NCBI GenBank assembly: GCA_964639665.1
Contig: CAZXEU010000075.1
Coordinates: 1 to 14,312 of the forward strand
Source of the DNA: CAZXEU01 sp964639665
GTDB lineage: Bacteria > Bacteroidota > Rhodothermia > Rhodothermales > Bin80
Direction of reading: 5' to 3'
DNA: 14,312 nt
In this document: positions 9,081-14,312 of the stretch, piece after piece
How the letters are laid out: every line of letters starts with the position of its first letter
Position numbering within the stretch: the first letter of the stretch is position 1
Program-made: the position numbers and the translations under genes
Notes under the pieces: model-generated
Told to the model about the DNA's origin: nothing
The model's input: the letters and a program-made list of their open reading frames with translations, nothing else
Databases searched by the model: none

Positions 9081-9116
9081 CCGGCTTCGTGCCGGCAAGA
9101 TTCAAACGGCACCGGC
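9081..9116 (-). promoter_or_regulatory. Mutually exclusive hairpins in the metK leader
   Basis: The middle segment (9089-9096) can pair in two ways. With 9081-9085 it makes a perfect 5-bp GC stem (CCGGC/GCCGG) with a 5-base loop. With 9107-9112 it makes a perfect 6-bp stem (GTGCCG/CGGCAC) with a 12-base loop; the same middle segment also complements CCGGC at 9112-9116. Both folds sit 115-150 bases upstream of the metK ATG and are transcribed only if the start site lies beyond 9116. The sequence is GC-rich, so chance complementarity is possible. Confidence 0.25.
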
Positions 9117-9199
9117 GTCGCTGAATGGTCAGGTAAGGCAACACCTTAAGCGCCAGGCATGGCCGGGCAACGTGTCAAAACTTCGTGGAATTCGAATCG

Positions 9200-9207
9200 T
9201 ATCTTTG
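9200..9207 (+). promoter_or_regulatory. Possible Bacteroidota-type -7 box for acpP
   Basis: TATCTTTG matches the Bacteroidota TAnnTTTG box exactly and lies about 95 bases before the acpP ATG. I see no good TTTG-type -33 element 17-23 bases upstream, so support is partial. A looser alternative is TTTG at 9204-9207 acting as the upstream box for TAAATTG about 21 bases further on. Confidence 0.3.
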
Positions 9208-9289
9208 CGGATTACTCGAAAGAGGACATAAATTGCGGGGCTAAAATTGTCTGCGCCGCGAAGCGCACAGTGAACACCCACTTTCCGAC

Positions 9290-9294
9290 GGAGG
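9290..9294 (+). promoter_or_regulatory. Strong Shine-Dalgarno of acpP
   Basis: GGAGG lies 7 bases before the acpP ATG. It is the clearest ribosome binding site in the window, where most genes show none. This fits the very high expression expected of acyl carrier protein and supports the ATG at 9302. Confidence 0.75.
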
Positions 9295-9301
9295 CGTTTT
9301 T

Positions 9302-9538
9302 ATGGAAGACCTCAAGAGCAAGATCGAAGCCATTATTGCCGACAAACTCGGCGTCGAGGAAGCTGATATTGTGTCCGAGGCGTCGTTCACGAATGATTTG
9401 GGAGCGGACTCCCTGGATACGGTGGAACTGATCATGGAATTCGAAAAGGTATTTGACGTTACAATTCCGGATGAGGACGCGGAGAAGATCGCGACCGTGG
9501 GAGATGCCATCCAGTACCTAGCTGAAAGAACGGCGTAG
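9302..9538 (+). CDS. acpP: Acyl carrier protein
   Basis: Small acidic carrier of 78 residues, the standard length, that holds growing fatty acyl chains on a phosphopantetheine arm in the cytoplasm. The attachment serine is S37 in GADSLDTVELIMEFE, within the classic four-helix ACP pattern. The start is fixed by a GGAGG 7 bases upstream. fabF follows 39 bases after the stop on the same strand, the usual acpP-fabF order, so the two are probably co-transcribed. The divergent neighbour is metK, and the promoter lies in the shared spacer. Confidence 0.98.
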   Translation: MEDLKSKIEAIIADKLGVEEADIVSEASFTNDLGADSLDTVELIMEFEKVFDVTIPDEDAEKIATVGDAIQYLAERTA

Positions 9539-9577
9539 AACAGGCGTTTGTATCTCCTGGTCTTTCTGACGTAATCC

Positions 9578-10837
9578 ATGCCAGGATCAAGGCGCAGGGT
9601 TGTAGTAACCGGCATGGGGGCGTTGACTCCGCTGGGAGGCTCTCCGGGAGCATTCTGGGATGCCATGATGCGCGGAGAAAGCGGCGCCGCGCCCATTGCG
9701 GCATTTGACGCCAGTGCGTTTGCCACCACTTTTGCGTGTGAACTCAAGGGATTTGAGGCGCTGGATCACTTTGGGCGCAAGGAGGTGCGGCGGCTGGATC
9801 CGTTTGCGCAGTACGGTATCGTGACGGCGGAGCAGGCCATTCAGGATGCCGGCCTGGACCCTGATTCCATGTCCCGGTCCGAGAAGGATCGTGTGGCCGT
9901 CATCATCGGCAGCGGCATCGGGGGAATGCAGGTCTTTCACAGCCAGGCCGCAGCCTACGAGAAACACGGCCCGCGCCGCCTGTCCCCGTTCTTCATACCC
10001 ATGCTCATTCCGGATATAGTTAGCGGGCATGTGTCCATCCGCTATGGTTTTCGGGGACCGAACTACAGCGTTACGTCGGCCTGCGCAACCGGCAGCAACG
10101 CCATAGGGGACGTGTTCCTGCACATCCAGCGCGGAGGCGTTGACATTGGCCTTTGCGGCGGAACGGAGGCAGCCGTTTCGGCGCTGGGCATCGGTGGCTT
10201 CAATGCGCTGAGGGCGCTGTCTACCCGCAATGATGATCCTGCGCGCGCCAGCCGGCCGTTCGACCGGACGCGCGATGGCTTTGTGCTTGGCGAAGGTGCG
10301 GGAATGCTGGTGCTCGAAGAGCTCGACCACGCACGTGCGCGCGGGGCCAGGATCTATGCAGAGATGATCGGGATTGGCCTCAGCGCGGACGCCAATCACA
10401 TCACGGCGCCTGACCCGGAGGGACACGGTGCGGCACTGGCCATGCAAAATCTTCTTGAGGATGCGGAATTGGCACCGGAGGACGTGGATTATCTGAACAT
10501 GCACGGTACATCGACGCCGCTGGGTGACGTGGCTGAAACCAAGGCGGTTAAGAGGGTATTCGGCCAGCATGCCTACGCCATGAATCTGTCGTCCACCAAG
10601 AGCATGACGGGTCACCTGCTGGGTGCGGCCGGCGCCGTGGAGGGAATCGCCACGGTGCTTGCCATCATTCACGACCGTGTGCCGCCCACCATCAATTTTG
10701 AGCATCCCGATCCCGATTGCGACCTGAATTACACCTTCAACGAGGCCCAGGCGCGGCCTGTGCATGTGGCGCTGTCAAACGCATTCGGTTTTGGCGGCCA
10801 CAACACGTCCCTTGCATTCCGCAAGTATGAGGCATAA
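9578..10837 (+). CDS. fabF: Beta-ketoacyl-ACP synthase II
   Basis: Condensing enzyme that elongates acyl-ACP with malonyl-ACP in type II fatty acid synthesis. The protein has 419 residues, the usual length plus a few N-terminal residues. The thiolase-fold catalytic triad is visible: C169 in TSACATGSNAIG, H309 in NMHGTSTPLGD and H346 in KSMTGHLLGAAGAVE, with the conserved K341. The C-terminal NAFGFGGHN loop is present. No Shine-Dalgarno is seen; the start is the ATG giving the RRVVVTGMG beginning typical of the family. It is downstream of and likely co-transcribed with acpP. In many Bacteroidota rnc (RNase III) follows fabF; here the next gene is fur on the opposite strand, so that link is absent. 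Confidence 0.97.
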   Translation: MPGSRRRVVVTGMGALTPLGGSPGAFWDAMMRGESGAAPIAAFDASAFATTFACELKGFEALDHFGRKEVRRLDPFAQYGIVTAEQAIQDAGLDPDSMSRSEKDRVAVIIGSGIGGMQVFHSQAAAYEKHGPRRLSPFFIPMLIPDIVSGHVSIRYGFRGPNYSVTSACATGSNAIGDVFLHIQRGGVDIGLCGGTEAAVSALGIGGFNALRALSTRNDDPARASRPFDRTRDGFVLGEGAGMLVLEELDHARARGARIYAEMIGIGLSADANHITAPDPEGHGAALAMQNLLEDAELAPEDVDYLNMHGTSTPLGDVAETKAVKRVFGQHAYAMNLSSTKSMTGHLLGAAGAVEGIATVLAIIHDRVPPTINFEHPDPDCDLNYTFNEAQARPVHVALSNAFGFGGHNTSLAFRKYEA

Positions 10838-10855
10838 CTGGCGGCTTTCCGCCGG
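10838..10855 (+). terminator. Hairpin directly after the fabF stop
   Basis: Starting at the first base after the fabF TAA, CTGGCGG and CCGCCGG flank a CTTT loop, giving a 7-bp stem with one T-G wobble. No T-tract follows, so it is not a textbook intrinsic terminator, but its position between convergent fabF and fur suggests a role in ending or protecting the fabF transcript. Confidence 0.4.
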
Positions 10856-10897
10856 ACTTGCGTCGCCGGACGGTCGGGCGATAGGTCGGATCCTTAA

Positions 10898-10916
10898 CCG
10901 GGCCCCGTCCGCCCGG
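10898..10916. terminator. Second GC-rich hairpin between fabF and fur
   Basis: CCGGGC and GCCCGG form a perfect 6-bp stem around a 7-base loop (CCCGTCC), 17 bases beyond the fur stop codon. Neither side has a T-run. It may act for both convergent genes, or be incidental in GC-rich DNA. Confidence 0.3.
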
Positions 10917-10933
10917 GATGCCCGCCGCGGCTT

Positions 10934-11413
10934 TCAGGCATTGATCATGGCAGCCGTGCGGTTGGAGCAGTTCTCGCGCAGGCAGTGCCCGTAAAGATTC
11001 AGGGCGTGACTCTTGATGTCGAACCGGTAAATCTCGGCCACCATTTCCTGGATGCTGTGGATCCGAGGGTCGCAAAACTCCAGCACGGCCTGGCAATCGA
11101 GACAGATGAGGTGGTCGTGCTGCCAGTAGCGGTAGGCGGGTTCGTACTTGGCCTGGTTGTTGCCGAATTGATGGCGAACCGCGAGTTGACAGTCCAGAAG
11201 CAGCGTCAGCGTGTTGTAGACCGTTGCCCGGCTGATACGGCGTCCCTGCTGCTTGAGACCTATGTAGAGCTGGTCGGCATCTACGTGCTCGCCGCATTCG
11301 TAGAGCATGTCCAGAACGGCAAATCGCTCCGTAGTTTGCCGCAGTCCTCGCGTCTTGAGGAATGTCCGGAAAGTGTCGTGGACCTCACGGCGGTGCTCGT
11401 CGGAAAGGGCCAT
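10934..11413 (-). CDS. Fur-family metal-responsive transcriptional repressor
   Basis: DNA-binding regulator of 159 residues, the usual Fur length. The N-terminal winged helix (about 10-85) contains the recognition helix region ISRATVYNTLTLL (60-72). The dimerisation half has the HDHLICLDC motif (99-107) with H99 and H101 as likely metal ligands. Two cysteine pairs, C104/C107 and C144/C149, match the four-Cys structural zinc site. The sequence does not settle whether it senses iron (Fur), zinc (Zur) or peroxide (PerR), so I give no symbol. The gene is divergent from the TPR gene; a 21-bp dyad 31-51 bases before its start is a possible self-binding site. No Shine-Dalgarno is apparent. Confidence 0.93.
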   Translation of the reverse strand: MALSDEHRREVHDTFRTFLKTRGLRQTTERFAVLDMLYECGEHVDADQLYIGLKQQGRRISRATVYNTLTLLLDCQLAVRHQFGNNQAKYEPAYRYWQHDHLICLDCQAVLEFCDPRIHSIQEMVAEIYRFDIKSHALNLYGHCLRENCSNRTAAMINA

Positions 11414-11443
11414 GTCTCGACGGCGTTGAACTCCACTGCGATT

Positions 11444-11464
11444 ACACGGGCTGTTTGTCCGTGT
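11444..11464. promoter_or_regulatory. 21-bp dyad upstream of fur, possible operator
   Basis: ACACGG and CCGTGT are perfect inverted arms around a 9-base centre (GCTGTTTGT), lying 31-51 bases before the fur start and just upstream of the promoter-like boxes for the TPR gene. It does not match the AT-rich consensus Fur or PerR box, so binding by the adjacent Fur-family protein is a guess from position and symmetry. Confidence 0.35.
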
Positions 11465-11478
11465 TCCGGGGCTTCATA

Positions 11479-11507
11479 TTGCAACTTCACGGGCCCCCGA
11501 GTATACT
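11479..11507 (+). promoter_or_regulatory. Sigma70-like promoter for the TPR gene
   Basis: TTGCAA at 11479-11484 and TATACT at 11502-11507 are separated by exactly 17 bases. They match the TTGACA/TATAAT consensus at 4 of 6 and 5 of 6 positions. Transcription would start near 11514, leaving about 47 bases before the ATG at 11561. Confidence 0.45.
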
Positions 11508-11560
11508 ACGCGGTAATTCGGCGGCGCTCACCGTTACAGGAGTAAACTTTCCGGCGTGCC

Positions 11561-12961
11561 ATGAGCACTTTGGATTCTGGATTCGACGACGGACCCGATG
11601 AAGGCCGTCTGAATGATCTGGTTGCAGCCTTTGAGCAGGGTGACGGGACATACTTTGACTCGGATGCCCTGGAGGACATTGCGTACCACTACTTTGACCA
11701 GGGACAGTTCGACCGGGCCCTTGTCGTGGTGGAGCGACAGATCGCAATGCAACCCTTTTCGTCCGATGCCTGGATGAGACGAGGCGTGCTGCTGAATCAT
11801 CTGGGCCGCCACGAAGCCGCACTCGAGGCGTATGACAAGGCGCTTGCACTCAACCCGGTAGATGCCGAAACGCTGGTAAACCGCGGCGCTACGCTTGACA
11901 GCCTGGAGCGAAGCGGCGAGGCCCTTGCCGCGTATGATCGGGCACTCTCGTTTGATCCGCTCAGTTACGAGGCCTACTTCAACAAGGGCGTCACACTAGA
12001 GCGTGCGGACAAGCTCCAGGAGGCCGTCGCGGCATTCGAACGCTGCGCGCAGCTCAGGCCGGAGCACGCGGAGGTGTGGTATGAATTGGGGTACTGCTTC
12101 GATCGGCTCGGCGACAGCGAGCGGAGCATACGGAACTACGACCGGCACATTGACCTCGAGCCTTTCTGCCACGACGCGTGGTACAACAAGGGCATCGCGC
12201 TGATGCGCGCAGAGCGCCTCGAAGAGGCCGTCGCCTGCTATGACATGGCCATTGCCATCAAGGACGACTTTGCTTCCGCCTACTACAATCGCGGCAATGC
12301 CCTTGCCAGCCTGCGCAGGTTGCCGGACGCCATAGTCGATTACCGGAAGGTGCTGGAAGTCAAGGGTGCGGATGCTGGCACGTACTGCAACATTGCCCTG
12401 GCCTATGACGAGCTGGGAGAGCTGGAAGTGGCGGTGCGCTACTTCAAGCTGGCTGTGGCGGAAGACGATTCCTTCGCGGAGGCCTGGTACGGACTGGGAT
12501 GTTGCTACGACGCGCTGAGCCGCTACAAGGAGGCCTTGACGTATCTAAACCGGGCTGTCGAGCTGAAGTCGGATTGCCCGGAGTTCTGGCATGCAAAGGC
12601 GGAATGCGAATACAATGCAGGAGTGCTGGGTAGCGCCCTGGACTCATACAGGCGGGTGCTCCGGCTCGATGGGCGGAACCATGGGGCTTGGCTCGACTTC
12701 GCTGAAACGCTCTACGAGGCAGGCCATTGCGAGGACGCACTTGCGGCATATCACCGGGCCCTCGCGCTGGACCCGGCCTGCGCTACCGCGTATTTCCAGC
12801 AGGCGAAGGCGCTGCTCGCGCTCGGCCGGCCGGAAGAAGGCGTCTCCTCCCTGAAGATGGCTTTCAGTCTGGATCCAGCCACCAAGGACGAATTCAGGTC
12901 CAATTATCCCGACCTGTATCGCAACCGCCGCCTTCGTCAGCAATTGGGGCTTGACCGGTAG
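11561..12961 (+). CDS. TPR-repeat protein with 12 consecutive units
   Basis: Protein of 466 residues built almost wholly of tetratricopeptide repeats, which usually serve as scaffolds for protein-protein contacts. After an acidic 33-residue N-terminus comes a degenerate unit (34-63), then eleven 34-residue units from about 68 to 441. The aromatic/hydrophobic position recurs exactly every 34 residues (71, 105, 139, 173, 207, 241, 275, 309, 343, 377, 411), with no insertion. A basic tail (about 442-466) follows. There is no signal peptide or membrane segment, so it should be cytoplasmic. AGGAG occurs 18 bases before the ATG, too far for a normal ribosome binding site, and an in-frame TAA (11543-11545) rules out a start upstream of that point. 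It is followed after 39 bases by a VTT membrane protein gene. I cannot name a specific function. Confidence 0.9.
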   Translation: MSTLDSGFDDGPDEGRLNDLVAAFEQGDGTYFDSDALEDIAYHYFDQGQFDRALVVVERQIAMQPFSSDAWMRRGVLLNHLGRHEAALEAYDKALALNPVDAETLVNRGATLDSLERSGEALAAYDRALSFDPLSYEAYFNKGVTLERADKLQEAVAAFERCAQLRPEHAEVWYELGYCFDRLGDSERSIRNYDRHIDLEPFCHDAWYNKGIALMRAERLEEAVACYDMAIAIKDDFASAYYNRGNALASLRRLPDAIVDYRKVLEVKGADAGTYCNIALAYDELGELEVAVRYFKLAVAEDDSFAEAWYGLGCCYDALSRYKEALTYLNRAVELKSDCPEFWHAKAECEYNAGVLGSALDSYRRVLRLDGRNHGAWLDFAETLYEAGHCEDALAAYHRALALDPACATAYFQQAKALLALGRPEEGVSSLKMAFSLDPATKDEFRSNYPDLYRNRRLRQQLGLDR

Positions 12962-13000
12962 GTCCCATACCGCTGTGGCGACCCGAACGGGAATCTGTTC

Positions 13001-13612
13001 ATGAGGTGGCTGCGCGCCCTGTACGAATGGGTTCTCGCCTGGGCAGAAACCCCTTATGGGCCGGCTGCGCTCTTCCTCCTGGCGGTGGCAGAGTCGGTCA
13101 TCTTTCCGGTGCCGCCTGACGTGCTTCTGATTGCACTGGCGCTGGGTTGCCGCGAAAGGTCCGTCCGGTTTGGTGTAATCTGCAGCGCGGGATCTGTCCT
13201 CGGTGGCATCGCGGGATACGGCCTGGGCCACCTGGCCTGGCTGGCACCTGGCGGCTTCACGCCGCTGGCCGAGTTCTTCTTCAACACGGTACCGGGTTTT
13301 GACCAGGAACTGTACTTCCGGATCGGAGAACGCTTTGCGGAGTGGGGATTCGTGATCATCTTTACGGCCGGCTTCACGCCGGTCCCGTACAAGCTGTTCA
13401 CGGTTTCAGCGGGAGCCTTTGATATTCCCTTCCTGCTGTTTCTGCTTGCCTCCGCCGTTAGCAGGTCGGCGCGATTCCTTCTCGTCGCGGTACTCATCTA
13501 TCGGTTTGGCGAGCCCATACGCCGGTTCCTGGATCGCTATTTCAATGCGCTGGCCGTTGTGTTTGCCGCTTTGCTGATTGCGGGCTTCCTGGTCGTCAGG
13601 TTCTGGCTCTGA
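13001..13612 (+). CDS. YqaA-family (VTT/DedA-like) inner membrane protein
   Basis: Polytopic membrane protein of 203 residues with the VTT domain of the DedA/YqaA superfamily. Family marks: E31 in the re-entrant AESVIFPVPPDVLLI (30-44), the second half-loop GFTPVPYKLFTVSAGAF (124-140), and SRSARF (154-159), where most relatives have SRG. Hydrophobic segments lie at about 20-50, 58-82, 115-125, 140-168 and 183-202. Some DedA relatives move undecaprenyl phosphate across the membrane; the YqaA branch is poorly characterised, so transport of a lipid carrier is only possible. It sits 39 bases after the TPR gene on the same strand, perhaps in one transcript, and ends 7 bases from the stop of the convergent choice-of-anchor B gene. 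Confidence 0.88.
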   Translation: MRWLRALYEWVLAWAETPYGPAALFLLAVAESVIFPVPPDVLLIALALGCRERSVRFGVICSAGSVLGGIAGYGLGHLAWLAPGGFTPLAEFFFNTVPGFDQELYFRIGERFAEWGFVIIFTAGFTPVPYKLFTVSAGAFDIPFLLFLLASAVSRSARFLLVAVLIYRFGEPIRRFLDRYFNALAVVFAALLIAGFLVVRFWL

Positions 13613-13619
13613 GGCGGGA

Positions 13620-14312
13620 TCACCTGAGGCGAGTCACTGTCAGCGAATGCTCGGCGCCTGGGGTCGCGGCGCGAACAATGTACTTGCCGCTTGGCAGCGC
13701 GCTTGCGGAAAGGTGAAACCTGTACGTGCCGGCGGCCAGAGGTCCTTCATGAATCAGCGCGGCCTCGCGTCCCAGCACGTCGATTGCTGCTATACGCACA
13801 GGCCGGCCTTCGGAGAGCGCCAGCGAAAAGTAGACATCGGTGCGGAACGGATTGGGATGCGCGGAAAACAGCTGAAGCGGCGGCGGTGCGGTCTCTTCGT
13901 CCGATGCCGGGCCAGCCAGACGTTCCAGTCCGGCTGGTTTCAGCACAAACAGACCCTCGCCTATGCTGCTCACCACAATCGTTCCGCTCTCGAAAAACGG
14001 ATACACGCCCCAGGCGCCCGCAAATTCCGGCTGGTCCGAGTCCGGATAGGTATCGAAAAAGGCCGCTTCGCGCGGGGAACTGATACTCTCCAGGTCCACA
14101 ATGCGCAGGCCCGAAGTATAGTTGGCCTCAAACGCATATCCACGATGGACGTGAAGATTGTGATCGATGGATCCGGTAGAGCCGAAGTACTCGGATGCGA
14201 GGACAGGATCCTCCAGTTCGGCGATGTCCCAGATCAATGTCCTTGGGCCGCGCCGGTCGGGAAGTGTCCGTATCTCGTCCAGCTCGTCATTCATAACGAA
14301 GTAGCGGTGGTC
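13620..14312 (-). CDS. Choice-of-anchor B protein with T9SS sorting domain, 5' end cut by window edge
   Basis: This is the C-terminal part (231 codons including stop) of an exported protein; the frame is open through the right edge (it reads DHRYFVMNDELDE before the first in-window ATG), so the start lies outside. The visible part fits the LVIVD/beta-propeller style of choice-of-anchor B proteins: DHNLHVHRGYAFEANYTSG, LRIVDLESISSPREAAFFDT, and a final blade GAWGVYPFFESGTIVVSS..EGLFVL. A linker follows, then a T9SS type A sorting domain in the last 83 or so residues (AHPNPF, AIDVLGREA, AAGTYRFHL, SGKYIVRA). The mature protein is expected at the cell surface or outside. Its function is unknown; the family is common in Rhodothermota and other marine Bacteroidota. 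Confidence 0.88.
   Translation of the reverse strand, partial: DHRYFVMNDELDEIRTLPDRRGPRTLIWDIAELEDPVLASEYFGSTGSIDHNLHVHRGYAFEANYTSGLRIVDLESISSPREAAFFDTYPDSDQPEFAGAWGVYPFFESGTIVVSSIGEGLFVLKPAGLERLAGPASDEETAPPPLQLFSAHPNPFRTDVYFSLALSEGRPVRIAAIDVLGREAALIHEGPLAAGTYRFHLSASALPSGKYIVRAATPGAEHSLTVTRLR

Larger units (their letters stand above)
8967..9301. promoter_or_regulatory. 335-base divergent metK/acpP regulatory spacer
   Basis: This spacer must hold the start signals for metK (minus) and acpP (plus). Visible elements: a hairpin pair at 9081-9116 in the metK leader; a dyad TAAGG-CAACA-CCTTA at 9134-9148 next to CTGA-ATGG-TCAG at 9121-9132; TTGACA on the minus strand at about 9177-9172, with no good -10 at standard distance; and a Bacteroidota-type TATCTTTG at 9200-9207 facing acpP. 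I recognise no known SAM or SAH riboswitch core. No credible small gene is visible. Confidence 0.5.

Noticed and set aside
8967..9098. 44-residue N-terminal extension of metK from a TTG
   Set aside because: MetK normally begins right at MAYLFTSESVSEGHPDK; the extension is low-complexity Arg/Leu/Ala and overlaps the hairpin-forming leader.
9587..10765. 392-codon open frame antisense to fabF
   Set aside because: It mirrors fabF codon for codon on the opposite strand and lacks any domain-like pattern.

Overview
The window is a chromosomal stretch with mostly housekeeping content from a GC-rich bacterium. The most likely source is the Bacteroidota/Rhodothermota group, perhaps Rhodothermales. Evidence for this: two proteins end in a type IX secretion (T9SS) type A sorting domain, one of them a choice-of-anchor B (LVIVD-type) protein typical of that group; most genes lack a clear Shine-Dalgarno; and one promoter-like TAnnTTTG box is present. 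The lineage is inferred from protein style only.

Layout. Positions 1-670 hold no gene I can support. An RNase D gene (minus) is divergent from a 7Fe ferredoxin gene (plus). The ferredoxin converges, with a single base between stop codons, on a minus-strand cluster read in the order metK, a 1356-residue secreted M36-like metallopeptidase, and ahcY. metK makes S-adenosylmethionine and ahcY removes the S-adenosylhomocysteine left after methyl transfer, so these two form the activated-methyl cycle; the exported protease between them is the oddest arrangement here. A 335-base divergent spacer with several dyads and mutually exclusive hairpins separates metK from the fatty-acid pair acpP-fabF (plus). 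fabF faces a Fur-family regulator (minus). The fur upstream region is shared with a plus-strand TPR protein gene and holds a 21-bp dyad and a good sigma70-like promoter. The TPR gene is followed by a YqaA/VTT membrane protein gene, which converges (7 bases between stops) on the 3' part of a choice-of-anchor B gene that runs off the right edge.

I see no transposase, integrase, CRISPR array, tRNA, rRNA or defence system. I did not find a convincing new multi-gene system. The points most worth checking are the exported protease inside the SAM-cycle cluster, the structured metK leader, the dyad/promoter region between fur and the TPR gene, and the exactly phased 12-unit TPR protein.
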